Shown here one piece after another: positions 9,049 through 17,815 of a stretch of 64,000 nt of DNA. The DNA comes from Gulosibacter molinativorax (GTDB taxonomy: Bacteria > Actinomycetota > Actinomycetes > Actinomycetales > Microbacteriaceae). The stretch covers positions 1,426,001 through 1,490,000 of the forward strand of contig NZ_CP028426.1 in the NCBI RefSeq assembly GCF_003010915.2, given 5' to 3'. The translations under genes were made by a program, and so were the position numbers. The notes beneath the pieces are model-generated. The model did no database searches and was not told the origin of the DNA. It worked only from the letters and a program-made list of their open reading frames with translations. Numbering within the stretch: position 1 is the stretch's first letter; the number at the start of each line of letters is the position of its first letter.

Positions 9049-9055
9049 TGACCAC

Positions 9056-10594
9056 ATGTTCGAATTGAATCCGCCTTCGCCGCGCGCCGGTGCCCGAGAA
9101 TGGGCCGCGCTCGGCGTCCTCGTCCTTGCGGTTACGCTGCTTGCCGTCGACGGCACGGTGCTGTCACTGGCGGTCCCGGCCCTGAGCGCAGCCCTCGACC
9201 CCACGGCGAATCAGCTGCTGTGGATCGGCGACATCTACTCATTCGCCCTCGCCGGCCTCCTCATCACGATGGGTAACCTCGCCGACAAGATTGGTCGAAA
9301 GAAGCTCCTCCTTATCGGCGCCGTCGGCTTCGGCCTCGCGTCCGCACTAGCCTCCTTCGCGCCAAACGCCGAGACGCTCATTGCCGCCCGCGCTGTGCTC
9401 GGGATCAGCGGCGCGACGCTCATGCCCTCAACCCTCTCCATCGTGCGACACATGTTTGCAGTGCCGAAGGAACGCACGCGGGCGATCGCCATCTGGTCGG
9501 CCGGTGCTGCAGGTGGTGCCGCGCTCGGCCCGCTCGTTGGCGGTTTCCTCCTCGAACACTTCTGGTGGGGCTCCGTGTTCCTCATCAACATCCCGGTCAT
9601 GCTCGTCCTCGTCATCGCCGGGCTTTTCCTCCTGCCCGAGTCGAAGAACCCGAATCCCCAGAAGGTCGACTGGCTCTCGAGCATCCTCTCGATCGCCGGG
9701 ATCGTGCCGCTCGTCTTCGCAATCAAGCGCGTCTTCAGCGCGCAGTTTGATTGGGTGCTGTTCACGTCGATCGTGATCGGCCTCGTGGCGAGCTGGCTGT
9801 TTGTGCGACACCAGCAGCGACTCCCGGTCCCGATGCTCGATCTCGAGCTGTTCAAGGTGCCCGCCTTCCGCGGCGCCGTGATCTCGATCGGATTCGCAAT
9901 CTTCGCGCTCAGTGGCCTGCTGTTCTTCTTCTCGCAGTACCTCCAGCTCGTGCGCGGCCTCGAACCGCTCCAGGCTGGCCTGACCGAGCTCCCCGCGACG
10001 ATCGCCATGATGGTCGTGGTCGTGCTGGTGTCGTTCGTCGTTTCCAAGCTCGGCGTGGGCGGCGCGACCGGCTTCGGCCTCATCCTCACCGGTATCGGCC
10101 TCGCGATCCTCGCGTATGCCGAGGGCCTCGAGGGCTTCACCGGTATCATCATCGCGCTGCTGATCACCGGCTTCGGCATCGGCCTCGCCGAGACGGTGGC
10201 GATGGATACGGTGGTCGGTTCAGTCCCGCGCGCTCGCGCGGGTGCCGCGTCGGCGATCTCGGAGACGGCCTATGAGCTCGGCGTCGCCCTCGGCATCGCG
10301 GTGCTCGGTTCGCTGCTGACCGCGCAATACCGGATGCGCCTGCCGGACCTCTCGGGGCTATCCTCGGCCGAGCAGCAGTCGGCGCACGAGTCGCTCGCCT
10401 CGGGAATCGAGGCGCTGAGCGACAGCCATCCCGACGTCATCCACCTACTCCAAGAGAGTTTCACCGGCGCAATGCAGGTGACCGCGCTCGTCGCCGCCGG
10501 ATTGCTCATCCTCACGGGTATCTTTGCGTGGCGGACAATCCCCCGCCGCATCAGCGTGAGCGAGGACACCGGCCAGATCGAGGTAGTGAAATGA
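9056..10594 (+). CDS. MFS exporter, DHA2 family (14 TM)
   Basis: This 512-residue major facilitator protein has about 14 membrane helices. Typical DHA2 features are LLAVDGTVLSLAVPALSAAL in helix 1, WIGDIYSFALAGLLITMGNL, and the loop GRKKLLLIGA. Motif C lies in AGGAALGPLVGGFLLE. The family pumps drugs, dyes or quaternary ammonium compounds out with protons (QacA/LfrA/SmvA-like). The stop overlaps the start of the TetR gene as ATGA, and the promoter carries a palindrome, so this is a typical repressor-controlled efflux operon. The substrate cannot be read from the sequence. Confidence 0.9.
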   Translation: MFELNPPSPRAGAREWAALGVLVLAVTLLAVDGTVLSLAVPALSAALDPTANQLLWIGDIYSFALAGLLITMGNLADKIGRKKLLLIGAVGFGLASALASFAPNAETLIAARAVLGISGATLMPSTLSIVRHMFAVPKERTRAIAIWSAGAAGGAALGPLVGGFLLEHFWWGSVFLINIPVMLVLVIAGLFLLPESKNPNPQKVDWLSSILSIAGIVPLVFAIKRVFSAQFDWVLFTSIVIGLVASWLFVRHQQRLPVPMLDLELFKVPAFRGAVISIGFAIFALSGLLFFFSQYLQLVRGLEPLQAGLTELPATIAMMVVVVLVSFVVSKLGVGGATGFGLILTGIGLAILAYAEGLEGFTGIIIALLITGFGIGLAETVAMDTVVGSVPRARAGAASAISETAYELGVALGIAVLGSLLTAQYRMRLPDLSGLSSAEQQSAHESLASGIEALSDSHPDVIHLLQESFTGAMQVTALVAAGLLILTGIFAWRTIPRRISVSEDTGQIEVVK

Positions 10595-11166
10595 CAGAGG
10601 GCGACGGCTCCCGGAATACGGAGCGCACGCGCACGGCCATCCTGGCGGCAGCTCGCGAGTTGCTCACCGAGCGCGGTACTGCGACGACGCTGCAGCAGAT
10701 CGCCGAGGCCGCGGGGATTTCCAAGAGTGGGCTACTGCATCACTTCGCCAACAAGAACGAGCTCCTGCGCGCCGTCCTACGCGATTATTACGAGGGGCTC
10801 CAGGCGGCCGTGCGCGCCCGGGTAGATCTCTCGGAGAACTACCCGGGCAAGGCCCTGCGCGCCTACGTCCACGCGCTGTGCGGCCCCGACTCCCCCGAGC
10901 GCGCCGAGTTCGCGAGCTATGCCGATTTCTCAACGTACCTCGAGGGCGTTCCTGGCATCGACGAGCTGAACCACGCCGACACCGAGTATTGGCGCGAATT
11001 CCTCGCGCAGGACGGACTTGATCCGGATCGAATCGCGATCGTTCGTTACGCGGCCGAGGGGCTCGCCTCCGCATCCGCGTATGACGAGAAGGTGCTCACC
11101 GATGATCTCCCCCGGGCGTATCCGCGGCTGCTGAGGTTGACGCTTCCCGAGCATCCGGAGCCTTGA
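10591..11166 (+). CDS. TetR family repressor of the adjacent exporter
   Basis: This 191-residue protein has the TetR HTH in residues 12-55: AILAAARELLTERG, TTLQQIAEAAGISKSGLLHH, FANKNELLRAV. The rest is the ligand-binding helix bundle. The ATG overlaps the exporter stop by four bases, so it is translated with the exporter and probably represses the promoter near 9030. Its 3' end overlaps the convergent TDT transporter gene by 71 bp. Confidence 0.9.
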   Translation: MTEGDGSRNTERTRTAILAAARELLTERGTATTLQQIAEAAGISKSGLLHHFANKNELLRAVLRDYYEGLQAAVRARVDLSENYPGKALRAYVHALCGPDSPERAEFASYADFSTYLEGVPGIDELNHADTEYWREFLAQDGLDPDRIAIVRYAAEGLASASAYDEKVLTDDLPRAYPRLLRLTLPEHPEP

Positions 11167-12232
11167 CCCGCGCATCCCGCGCTTCCCGCGCATCCACCCC
11201 GCGACGAATGACGCTCCCGATGAGGCCTGCGGCCACGAGCAGCCATGCCAGCACCGCGATCCACAGGAAGCTCGTGCCGATCACCTCGATCCACGGGATG
11301 CGCTCGACTCGCCCGAGGCGCATCGACGCGACCGCAAACATTCCGAGCGGGAAGACCATCGACCACATCCCCGGGGAGTAGCGAAGCGGAATCCCGTTCA
11401 GGACGTGGCGCCAGAATCCCGCGCCCAGCAGCATCGGAATCAGCCAGGATGCAAAGCACCAGAAGCTCACCACCGTGCCGCCGATGAATGACGCGGCGGC
11501 CTCGACCATCGGGGTGGCCGACATGTTGACGATTCCCGTTCCCGCGACGACCGAGATCGCGAGCGCACCCATCGACACCCAGTACGGCGGTTGAAACTGC
11601 TCGGGGGTGAGGCCGAGATGCACGATGCGCAGGATGATGAGCACGGCGATCCCCGCGTACAGCAGCGCGCCGACGGACCACGAGAGCACCGCAAGCATCC
11701 CGATCAGCACGGACGCCGACGGCACGAGCGGCTCGATGCCCGCCAGACCGACCGCAAGTGACTGGGACGCAACCGACCACACGAACCACGTGCCGTTCGT
11801 GCGTTCGAGGATTGGCTTTCCGTCGCGCTGCATGAGCACGAACCAAGGGATCGCATATCCCAAGACAAACCACAACAGCGCGGCAAGCACGACGAGGGCG
11901 ACGGATACGATCGCCAGCGCCGTGTCGAGCAGGCCGGTGGCGACGACGCCCGTGCCCGCGACGATCGTGAAGTAACCGAACGCCTGCTCGGGGTTTCGAA
12001 GGTCGCTCATGACCTCGGCGGGATACCGGAACCAACGGATCGAGTAGAGCGCCGCGAGCACGACATACGCGATCGCGGCCAGCACGAGCAGCGCACGCCC
12101 CGGCCAATCGAATCCCGCCTCGGTCAGTCCAATCGAGACGATGCCCGTCGCCATCACGAGCGCGAAGTATCCGGGCGAAAGGGCTTTGACGGCTCGGTCG
12201 GCGCGCTCGAGCGTCCGGTTCAATGTTGTCAC
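11096..12232 (-). CDS. TDT/TehA family (SLAC1-like) transporter
   Basis: This 378-residue protein has ten predicted membrane helices and starts at GTG. It opens LSPGYFALVMATGIVSIGL, the typical beginning of the tellurite-resistance/dicarboxylate transporter family that includes TehA, Mae1 and plant SLAC1. Members are anion channels or C4-dicarboxylate exporters; the substrate here is unknown. The last 30 or so residues are charged and Ala-rich (VDAREARDARVKAPDAREAS) and lie in the 71-bp overlap with the convergent TetR gene, which may mean the stop is extended relative to homologues. Confidence 0.85.
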   Translation of the reverse strand: MTTLNRTLERADRAVKALSPGYFALVMATGIVSIGLTEAGFDWPGRALLVLAAIAYVVLAALYSIRWFRYPAEVMSDLRNPEQAFGYFTIVAGTGVVATGLLDTALAIVSVALVVLAALLWFVLGYAIPWFVLMQRDGKPILERTNGTWFVWSVASQSLAVGLAGIEPLVPSASVLIGMLAVLSWSVGALLYAGIAVLIILRIVHLGLTPEQFQPPYWVSMGALAISVVAGTGIVNMSATPMVEAAASFIGGTVVSFWCFASWLIPMLLGAGFWRHVLNGIPLRYSPGMWSMVFPLGMFAVASMRLGRVERIPWIEVIGTSFLWIAVLAWLLVAAGLIGSVIRRGVDAREARDARVKAPDAREASTSAAADTPGGDHR

Positions 12233-12257
12233 TCCGTCGGGATGCTTGTCGGAGCGC

Positions 12258-12926
12258 CTAGCACGCGCCCGGCTCAGAATTCCAGGCCAGGCCGACGAGC
12301 TCAGCCAGCACTTCGAGATCGATGTCCTCGGGCTTATTCACGTAAAGACACGAAGCGCCGACGGAATGCTTGCCGAGCCGGTTCAGGTACTGCTCGCCGC
12401 CATCAATGCCGGTGAGTCCGTAGAGCGACAGCTTTGCCTTGCGCGGGCTGAAGCCGAGCTTGAATGTGTCGCCCTCGCGCCCCGTCGCGTACTTGTAGTG
12501 CACCTGCCCGTAGCCGATCATCGACGGTCCCCACATCACCGGCTCTTCGCCAGTGACGCGATTAAAGAGTTCGAGCAGCAACCGACCGTCCCGGACCCGC
12601 CGCTCCGAGTCGAGCGATTCGATGTACTCCTCCGGGGTTTCGGCGGTCTGTGTCGTTTTGATGTCGGCGGCGTTCTTACCGGTGTGCCCCTCGGTATACA
12701 CGGCGTCGCGAGATGCAGGCTCAGGTACTTCGCCGCCCAGGCTCTTGCCGGCTGCGTTCAGTGCCGACTGCAGCCGCTCAAGACTTCGCGCACCGACCCC
12801 ATGCAGGTTCGCAATGTCTTCGTACGGAACGCCGTCGAGGGACTCGAGGTCCGAGTAGCCGGCGCTCGCGAGGGCCCTTCGGGCCGGAGCCGCAACGCCG
12901 GGAATCGTGTCGAAAGAGGTTGCCAT
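12258..12926 (-). CDS. Helix-hairpin-helix domain fused to DUF1801-like domain
   Basis: This 222-residue protein has an N-terminal HhH region (residues 6-62: IPGVAAPARRALASAGYSDL and LHGVGARSLERLQSALNAAG). A linker is followed by a DUF1801/YdhG-like domain (residues 95-218: TPEEYIESLDSERRVRDG, GPSMIGYGQVHYKYATGREG). HhH modules bind DNA non-specifically, and DUF1801 proteins have an iron-chaperone-like fold of unclear role. The gene is 25 bp upstream of the TDT transporter, in the same direction. The function is unknown. Confidence 0.8.
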   Translation of the reverse strand: MATSFDTIPGVAAPARRALASAGYSDLESLDGVPYEDIANLHGVGARSLERLQSALNAAGKSLGGEVPEPASRDAVYTEGHTGKNAADIKTTQTAETPEEYIESLDSERRVRDGRLLLELFNRVTGEEPVMWGPSMIGYGQVHYKYATGREGDTFKLGFSPRKAKLSLYGLTGIDGGEQYLNRLGKHSVGASCLYVNKPEDIDLEVLAELVGLAWNSEPGAC

Positions 12927-12941
12927 GGTGCCGATTGTAAG

Positions 12942-12980
12942 TGTTGCCCCGACCGCCGGATGAGGGCGGGCGGGGCAACA
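12942..12980 (-). terminator. Strong GC hairpin after the MHS transporter
   Basis: Sixteen-base arms (12942-12957 and 12965-12980) pair with a single mismatch around a seven-base loop; the outer part is TGTTGCCCCG/CGGGGCAACA. It lies just past the stop of the leftward transporter gene at 12995 and ahead of the next leftward gene, as expected for a terminator. Confidence 0.75.
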
Positions 12981-12994
12981 GGCGTTTGGTGTGT

Positions 12995-14386
12995 CTACTT
13001 GTTACTGGCGGTGCCGACCGCTGTCGGGTCCGGGTCCCCCTTGCGCCAGTGTGCCCAGTGCCCGTCGTGCTCGAATTCAATCGAGAGCGGGATGCCGGTG
13101 CGGTCGCGCAGCAGCAGCGTGCCGATCACCGAGATCACGATGGTCGCGAGCAGGTACCAGACGATCGCCCACGTCGTGCCGGTGGCCTGCAGCAGCGCCT
13201 GCGCGATCGTCGGCGCGAAAGCACCACCGATAACCGCACCGATCGCGTACGCGATCGAGACGCCGGAGTATCGAACGGATGCGGGGAAGGACTCGGCGTA
13301 CCAAGCGGCTTGGGCCCCGTATGTCAGACCGAGGCCGACGCCGAGGATCGTCACGGCCCAGCCGACACCTGCAACGCCCGTTGCCGAGAGCGCGAACAGC
13401 GGGATGACGCCGGCGGCAAGCACGACCCAGCCGATGAGGTAGAGCGGCTTACGGCCGATCTTGTCGGAGAGCCAACCGGCGAGGAACGTGAATACGAGCC
13501 ACGACACTGCGCCGCCGAGGTTCGCGAGCTGCACGCCGACCGGGTCGAAGCCGAAGCCGCCCTGGTCGATCGGTCGTGATGCCAGACCCTGAACATAACC
13601 ACCGGTCGTCATGTAGCCGACCGCGTTGTTGCCCATGAACACGAGGGCGCACAGGAGCACTACGACGCCGTAACGCTTGAAGACCTGCACGATCGGCGCC
13701 GATTCCTGCTGCGCGGTCTCCTTGATCTCCTGGAAAACCGGCGATTCCTCGACCGCGCGACGCACCACGTAGCCGACAATCACGAGAATGATCGAGAGGA
13801 AGAACGGGATGCGCCAGCCCCACTCGAGGAACGCGTCACCCGGGAAGAGCGCGCGGACCGCGGCCAGGACGCCGGTCGCGAGCAGCATGCCGATCGGCAC
13901 ACCCGACTGCACGAACGAGCCGTAGAGACCACGCCGGTGAACTGGCGAGTGCTCGATGGCCATGAGCACCGCACCGCCCCATTCGCCACCGGCCGAAAGG
14001 CCCTGCAGGATGCGCAGCAGCAGCAACAGGATCGGCGCCGCGATGCCGATCATGTCGTAGGTCGGCAGCGCACCGACGAGGGTGGTCGCGGCACCCATGA
14101 GGAACAGCGTGATCACGAGCATCGGGCGACGACCGATCCTGTCACCGAAGTGCCCAGCGAGGAACGCGCCGAGCGGCCGGAACAGGAATGAAATGCCGAT
14201 CGAGACGAGCGAGATGATCTGCGCGAGTCCAGCGCCTGCCGGCTCGAAGAAGAGTTGAGCGAACACGAGGTTCGCCATGAATGCGTAAATGAAGAAGTCG
14301 TACCACTCGATCGTGGTTCCGACCACTACCGCAGCGAGGACTTTGTTCCGTTCCCGTGCGCTTGTTTGTGCTGTGTGGTGGGTCAC
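12995..14386 (-). CDS. MFS transporter, metabolite:H+ symporter (MHS) family
   Basis: This 463-residue, 12-helix transporter has the MHS hallmark VVGTTIEWYDFFIYAFMANL in helix 1, the loop GHFGDRIGRRPMLV, and RILQGLSAGGEWGGAVLMAI. Known members (ProP, ShiA, KgtP, CitA) take up organic acids or osmolytes with protons. The C-terminal tail (EFEHDGHWAHWRKGDPDP) is soluble. The GTG start at 14386 has AGGAG six bases upstream and so replaces a longer open frame to 14470. It is transcribed divergently from the SRPBCC gene across about 210 bp. Confidence 0.88.
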   Translation of the reverse strand: MTHHTAQTSARERNKVLAAVVVGTTIEWYDFFIYAFMANLVFAQLFFEPAGAGLAQIISLVSIGISFLFRPLGAFLAGHFGDRIGRRPMLVITLFLMGAATTLVGALPTYDMIGIAAPILLLLLRILQGLSAGGEWGGAVLMAIEHSPVHRRGLYGSFVQSGVPIGMLLATGVLAAVRALFPGDAFLEWGWRIPFFLSIILVIVGYVVRRAVEESPVFQEIKETAQQESAPIVQVFKRYGVVVLLCALVFMGNNAVGYMTTGGYVQGLASRPIDQGGFGFDPVGVQLANLGGAVSWLVFTFLAGWLSDKIGRKPLYLIGWVVLAAGVIPLFALSATGVAGVGWAVTILGVGLGLTYGAQAAWYAESFPASVRYSGVSIAYAIGAVIGGAFAPTIAQALLQATGTTWAIVWYLLATIVISVIGTLLLRDRTGIPLSIEFEHDGHWAHWRKGDPDPTAVGTASNK

Positions 14387-14597
14387 GCTGACTCCTATGT
14401 CAGATTGTCCAGGTCCTGGGAATTCAGGGCACATCAGGAACTTAACGGTATCACTCAGGCTTTCGTTCATGTTGATCCGATACGCATCGTGACCGCAGCA
14501 AAATTCGCAATTTCGAGAAGCCCGTCACGCCGAGTCCGGATGACGGCAGCGACTACGGTCACAGATCAGCGCATGTAACGAGAACCGAGGAGTCATA

Positions 14598-15101
14598 ATG
14601 ACCGCCCGACCAACACCTCACGGCAAGCTCGTCCCTGTCCAGGAGGGTAGCGAGCTGCAGCTCCAGCGCACGTTTGCCCTTCCGGCCGAAACAGTCTGGG
14701 CAGCGGTGACCGAGTCGGATCGGCTCGAGCAGTGGATCGGTCGCTGGGAGGGTGACACCTCGACCGGTCAAGTCTCGTTCTTCATGACCGCCGAGAGCCC
14801 GGATGCAGAGGCCTCCCCCGTCACCATCCACGAGTGCGCTCGGCCTCACCGCCTCTCGATCGACACGGGTGCCGGTGAGATGCTTTGGCACCTTCGCCTC
14901 GAGATTGCCGACGTCGAGGGCGGGACCGTCCTCACCTTCGTGCATCTGCTTGGCGCGAATGACCAGGTCGAGAACGTCGGCCCGGGCTGGGAGTACTACC
15001 TCGACCGGCTCGTGGCCGTGCTGACTGGCGGGGATGTCGCAACTATTTCCTGGGACAACTACTACCCCGCGATGAGCGCGTACTACGACTCGCTCGCGTA
15101 G
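14598..15101 (+). CDS. SRPBCC/AHSA1-like protein
   Basis: This 167-residue protein has the START-like fold: LQLQRTFALPAETVWAAVTE, then SDRLEQWIGRWEGD, then GGTVLTFVHLL and a long C-terminal helix with GPGWEYYLDRL. Such proteins bind hydrophobic ligands or act as chaperone cofactors. GAGGAGTCATA lies ahead of the ATG. The 3' end overlaps the convergent AraC gene by 59 bp. The ligand is unknown. Confidence 0.8.
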   Translation: MTARPTPHGKLVPVQEGSELQLQRTFALPAETVWAAVTESDRLEQWIGRWEGDTSTGQVSFFMTAESPDAEASPVTIHECARPHRLSIDTGAGEMLWHLRLEIADVEGGTVLTFVHLLGANDQVENVGPGWEYYLDRLVAVLTGGDVATISWDNYYPAMSAYYDSLA

Positions 15102-15903
15102 GCGTCCCGTGCCCAGCGAGTCGATCTCGGTACGCGGCGATCGCCGATGGTGTAATCCCCAGAACCCGTCGAAAGTGTCGCGTCAAATGTGCCTGATCGT
15201 GAAATCCCGCGAGGGCCGCCGCATCTGCAGGGCGATAGCCCTCCGCGAGCAAGTGACGCGCGAGATCCACCCGACGCCCCACGAGATATTGGTGCGGCGG
15301 AATGCCGTAGGCCTGCGAAAACACGCGCACGAGGTGGCTCGGATGCGCACCGAGCTCAGCTGCGGCCTCAGCGATGGTGAATGACTCGGTGAGTCGATCA
15401 TCCAGCAGTTCCCGTAAACGCCGCGCGAGCGGAACATCCCGAGTAATGTCACCGGGGCGGCCGAGGTGCTCTAGCACCTTGTCGTGGATGTTCAGGAGCC
15501 AGTGTTCCGCGGCGAGAAGGTCGCCGGGCTGTTCGAGCGCGCTATGGATGCGGCGCACCGCCGCGAGCGCCTCCGGCCCGGCAAGCGTTGGCCTGCGCAC
15601 CGCCATTCCCGTGACCGCATCCGGGAGCCATTCCTGGTCAAGATACAAGACCCGCTTCCGATAGCCACCACCGTCAACCGCCGAGCGGCCGTCGTGGGGG
15701 ATGCCCGGTGGTAGGAGCGTGACAGAGCCGGGCTCGGCGTGATGGTCGCCTTCGTCTAGTCGATAGGACACCGCGCCCCGGTCAACGAGCATCACCGCCC
15801 AATCGTCGTGCGTGTGCATCGGGTACGCGTGGTCGAAATTCGCGTGGTAGACCTCGCGCAACGACGGCACCTCGGGGTGCCAAGCCTTAACGCGATCAAC
15901 CAT
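15043..15903 (-). CDS. AraC family regulator with cupin sensor domain
   Basis: This 286-residue protein has an N-terminal cupin-type AraC-binding domain (YHANFDHAYPMHTHDDWAVM, GSVTLLPPGIPHDGR) and a C-terminal double HTH (FTIAEAAAELGAHPSHLVRV and FHDQAHLTRHFRRVLGITPS). It probably senses a small molecule and activates genes nearby. The ATG at 15901-15903 has no Shine-Dalgarno sequence, so a leaderless transcript is possible. It is divergent from the MerB-like gene, which is the likely target. Confidence 0.88.
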   Translation of the reverse strand: MVDRVKAWHPEVPSLREVYHANFDHAYPMHTHDDWAVMLVDRGAVSYRLDEGDHHAEPGSVTLLPPGIPHDGRSAVDGGGYRKRVLYLDQEWLPDAVTGMAVRRPTLAGPEALAAVRRIHSALEQPGDLLAAEHWLLNIHDKVLEHLGRPGDITRDVPLARRLRELLDDRLTESFTIAEAAAELGAHPSHLVRVFSQAYGIPPHQYLVGRRVDLARHLLAEGYRPADAAALAGFHDQAHLTRHFRRVLGITPSAIAAYRDRLAGHGTPTRASRSTRSSRGSSCPRK

Positions 15904-15982
15904 GCAAGAAACGTACAAGACAGCGGTGGGAGTCGTCCACGAAGCTTGCGTCACGAACTCTTCCCGAAGGATGCGACGACGA

Positions 15983-16735
15983 ATGACGAACCCAACCAGC
16001 GCTGCTTCGAACGGCGATGCTTCAACCACCACCGGCGCGGGAACCACCGACGCGATGCACGACCCCGCGAGCCGCCATCTGCGTGACCTCGTGTATGAGA
16101 CCCTCGCGAACGAGGGCCGAGCGCCCTCGATGGGCGAGCTCGCGACCAAGACCGAAAGCACTCCGGCGGAGGTGCGAAGCCGGATGCAAGCCCTTGCTGA
16201 CGAGCACGCTCTCGTGCTCAACGACGAGGGCGACGCGGTGCGAATGGCGCATCCGTTTACCGCCGCACCGATGGCGTTCGTCCTCACGCCCGTCGACGGG
16301 TTTGACGACCGCCGCTGGTGGGGCGGGTGCGCGTGGGACTCGTTTGGAATCAGCGCGGCGCTCGGCCTCGACGTGCGCGTCGAGACCGCGTGCCCACATT
16401 GTGCCGCCGTGATTTCATTCGTGACCGGCCCGGAGACCGCTCCTCCGGAAGACCTCGCGGTCCGATTCCCTCGCCCCGCGGCCGAGTGGTGGGAGGACGT
16501 GGTCGCAACCTGCACGAAGATCCGGATGTTCTGCTCGCGTGAGCACGCCGAGTCCTGGACCGCACAACACGCCCCCGGCGAGGGGTACATCGCGCCAGCC
16601 ACCTCGGTATGGAGCCTCGCGCAGCCCTGGTACGGCGACCGCATCCGCGCCGACTTCGAGCCGCACACGAGCGAGCACAATCAGGCACTCCTCGAGGAGC
16701 GCGGGTTCACCGGCGACTTCTGGAAGCTGCCGTAG
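15983..16735 (+). CDS. Alkylmercury lyase (MerB)-like protein
   Basis: This protein of about 250 residues has a winged-helix N-terminal part (LRDLVYETLANEGRAPSMGE, ATKTESTPAEVRSRMQAL) and a MerB-like core. The core has GGCAWDSFGI, matching the catalytic Cys-x-x-Asp (Cys96/Asp99 of MerB), and RMFCSREHAESW, matching the second catalytic Cys159. The triad of organomercurial lyase, which cleaves C-Hg bonds, is therefore kept. No merA or MerR is nearby, so a mercury role is not proven; many actinobacterial homologues lack a known substrate. The start is uncertain (15971, 15983 or 16055); starting at 15902 would overlap the AraC start codon. Confidence 0.78.
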   Translation: MTNPTSAASNGDASTTTGAGTTDAMHDPASRHLRDLVYETLANEGRAPSMGELATKTESTPAEVRSRMQALADEHALVLNDEGDAVRMAHPFTAAPMAFVLTPVDGFDDRRWWGGCAWDSFGISAALGLDVRVETACPHCAAVISFVTGPETAPPEDLAVRFPRPAAEWWEDVVATCTKIRMFCSREHAESWTAQHAPGEGYIAPATSVWSLAQPWYGDRIRADFEPHTSEHNQALLEERGFTGDFWKLP

Positions 16736-16799
16736 GCGTCCCGCAAACACGAGTGCCTCGATACACGCACTGTGGATCGGGGCACCGGTGTCTACGGAA

Positions 16800-17657
16800 C
16801 TACTTCCCGCTGTAGACGGGGAACACGCTGTGCTCGCCGTAGTCGCGAGCGTCGAGGCTGCGAAGCTTTTCCATGTCCGCTGCGCTGATCTCGAAGTCGA
16901 CCTGTGCGTTCTCGCGCATGTGATCGGGGTTCGCCGTCTTCGGCAGCGACTGCGTACCAAGTTGCAGGGTGTAGCGGATGCTCAGCTGCGGGACCGTCAC
17001 TCCGTACTGCTCCGCAATCGCGGCGACCTGCGGATTCGTCAGGATCTCGCCGTGGGCGATTGGCGAGTATGCCTGCACGAGGATGTTCTTGCTCACGCAG
17101 TAGTTGAGGAGCTCGCTCGGGGTGTTGCCGACGTGCACGAGCACCTGGTTCACGTGCGGGGTCACGGTCGCCGTCTCGAAGACATTCTCGAGGTCCTCCT
17201 GCAGGAAGTTCGAAACGCCGATCGCGCGCAGCTTGCCGGCCTTGAATGCATCCTCGAGCGCCCGCCACGCCTCCCGGTTGCCGTCCGCGTAGTCGCCGCC
17301 GCGGAAATCGTCCCAGGGCTGAGGGGCATGGATGAGCATCAGGTCGATGTAATCGAGCCCCATGGTTTCGAGCGAACCATCGATGGCGGCAACCGCCGCG
17401 TCGTAGTCCTTAATCTCGGCCGCGAGCTTGGTCGAGATGAAGAGCTCCTGGCGCGCGACCCCGGCGGTGCGCACGCCTTCGCCGACGCCGCGCTCGTTGC
17501 CGTAGGCCTGTGCGGTGTCGATGTTGCGGTAGCCGATTTCGATCGCGTCGCGAGCGGCCTGGGCCGCCTTGTCGTCTTCGATGAACCACATACCGAGCCC
17601 AAGCTTCGGGATCTCGACGCCGTTCGAGAGGGTATAGGTCTCATTGAGAATCGTCAT
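16800..17657 (-). CDS. Aldo/keto reductase (AKR5-type)
   Basis: This 285-residue TIM-barrel oxidoreductase opens LSNGVEIPKLGLGMW. The catalytic tetrad is visible: Asp and Tyr in NIDTAQAYGNE, Lys in STKL, and His in LMLIHAPQP. GVSNFLQEDLE and the late NPDHMRENAQVDFEISAADM are typical of 2,5-diketo-D-gluconate reductase-like enzymes that reduce carbonyls with NADPH. The final residues are VYSGK. The Shine-Dalgarno GGAAGGAA lies inside a 15-bp inverted repeat upstream, so translation may be controlled by RNA folding. Confidence 0.88.
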   Translation of the reverse strand: MTILNETYTLSNGVEIPKLGLGMWFIEDDKAAQAARDAIEIGYRNIDTAQAYGNERGVGEGVRTAGVARQELFISTKLAAEIKDYDAAVAAIDGSLETMGLDYIDLMLIHAPQPWDDFRGGDYADGNREAWRALEDAFKAGKLRAIGVSNFLQEDLENVFETATVTPHVNQVLVHVGNTPSELLNYCVSKNILVQAYSPIAHGEILTNPQVAAIAEQYGVTVPQLSIRYTLQLGTQSLPKTANPDHMRENAQVDFEISAADMEKLRSLDARDYGEHSVFPVYSGK

Positions 17658-17664
17658 GCGCAAA

Positions 17665-17754
17665 AATTCCTTCCGCTGCTCCAGCATGGACGTTGCGCCA
17701 TGCACGACAACTACTGTCGCGCGCAAAAATCTACGCTGTGCAGCGGAAGGAATT
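17665..17754 (-). promoter_or_regulatory. Inverted repeat that would hide the aldo/keto reductase ribosome binding site
   Basis: A 15-base arm at 17740-17754 is a perfect reverse complement of 17665-17679. In the leftward transcript the second arm contains the GGAAGGAATT that serves as the Shine-Dalgarno of the aldo/keto reductase. The 60-base loop contains a smaller repeat, CGACA-N5-TGTCG (17706-17720), and both sides carry GCGCAAAAAT. Folding would block translation. Confidence 0.55.
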
Positions 17755-17815
17755 ATCCGGGGAGGGATCTGACCCACCCGGCGGGGATGCGCATCCCGGA
17801 TTTCAAGCGCGGACT

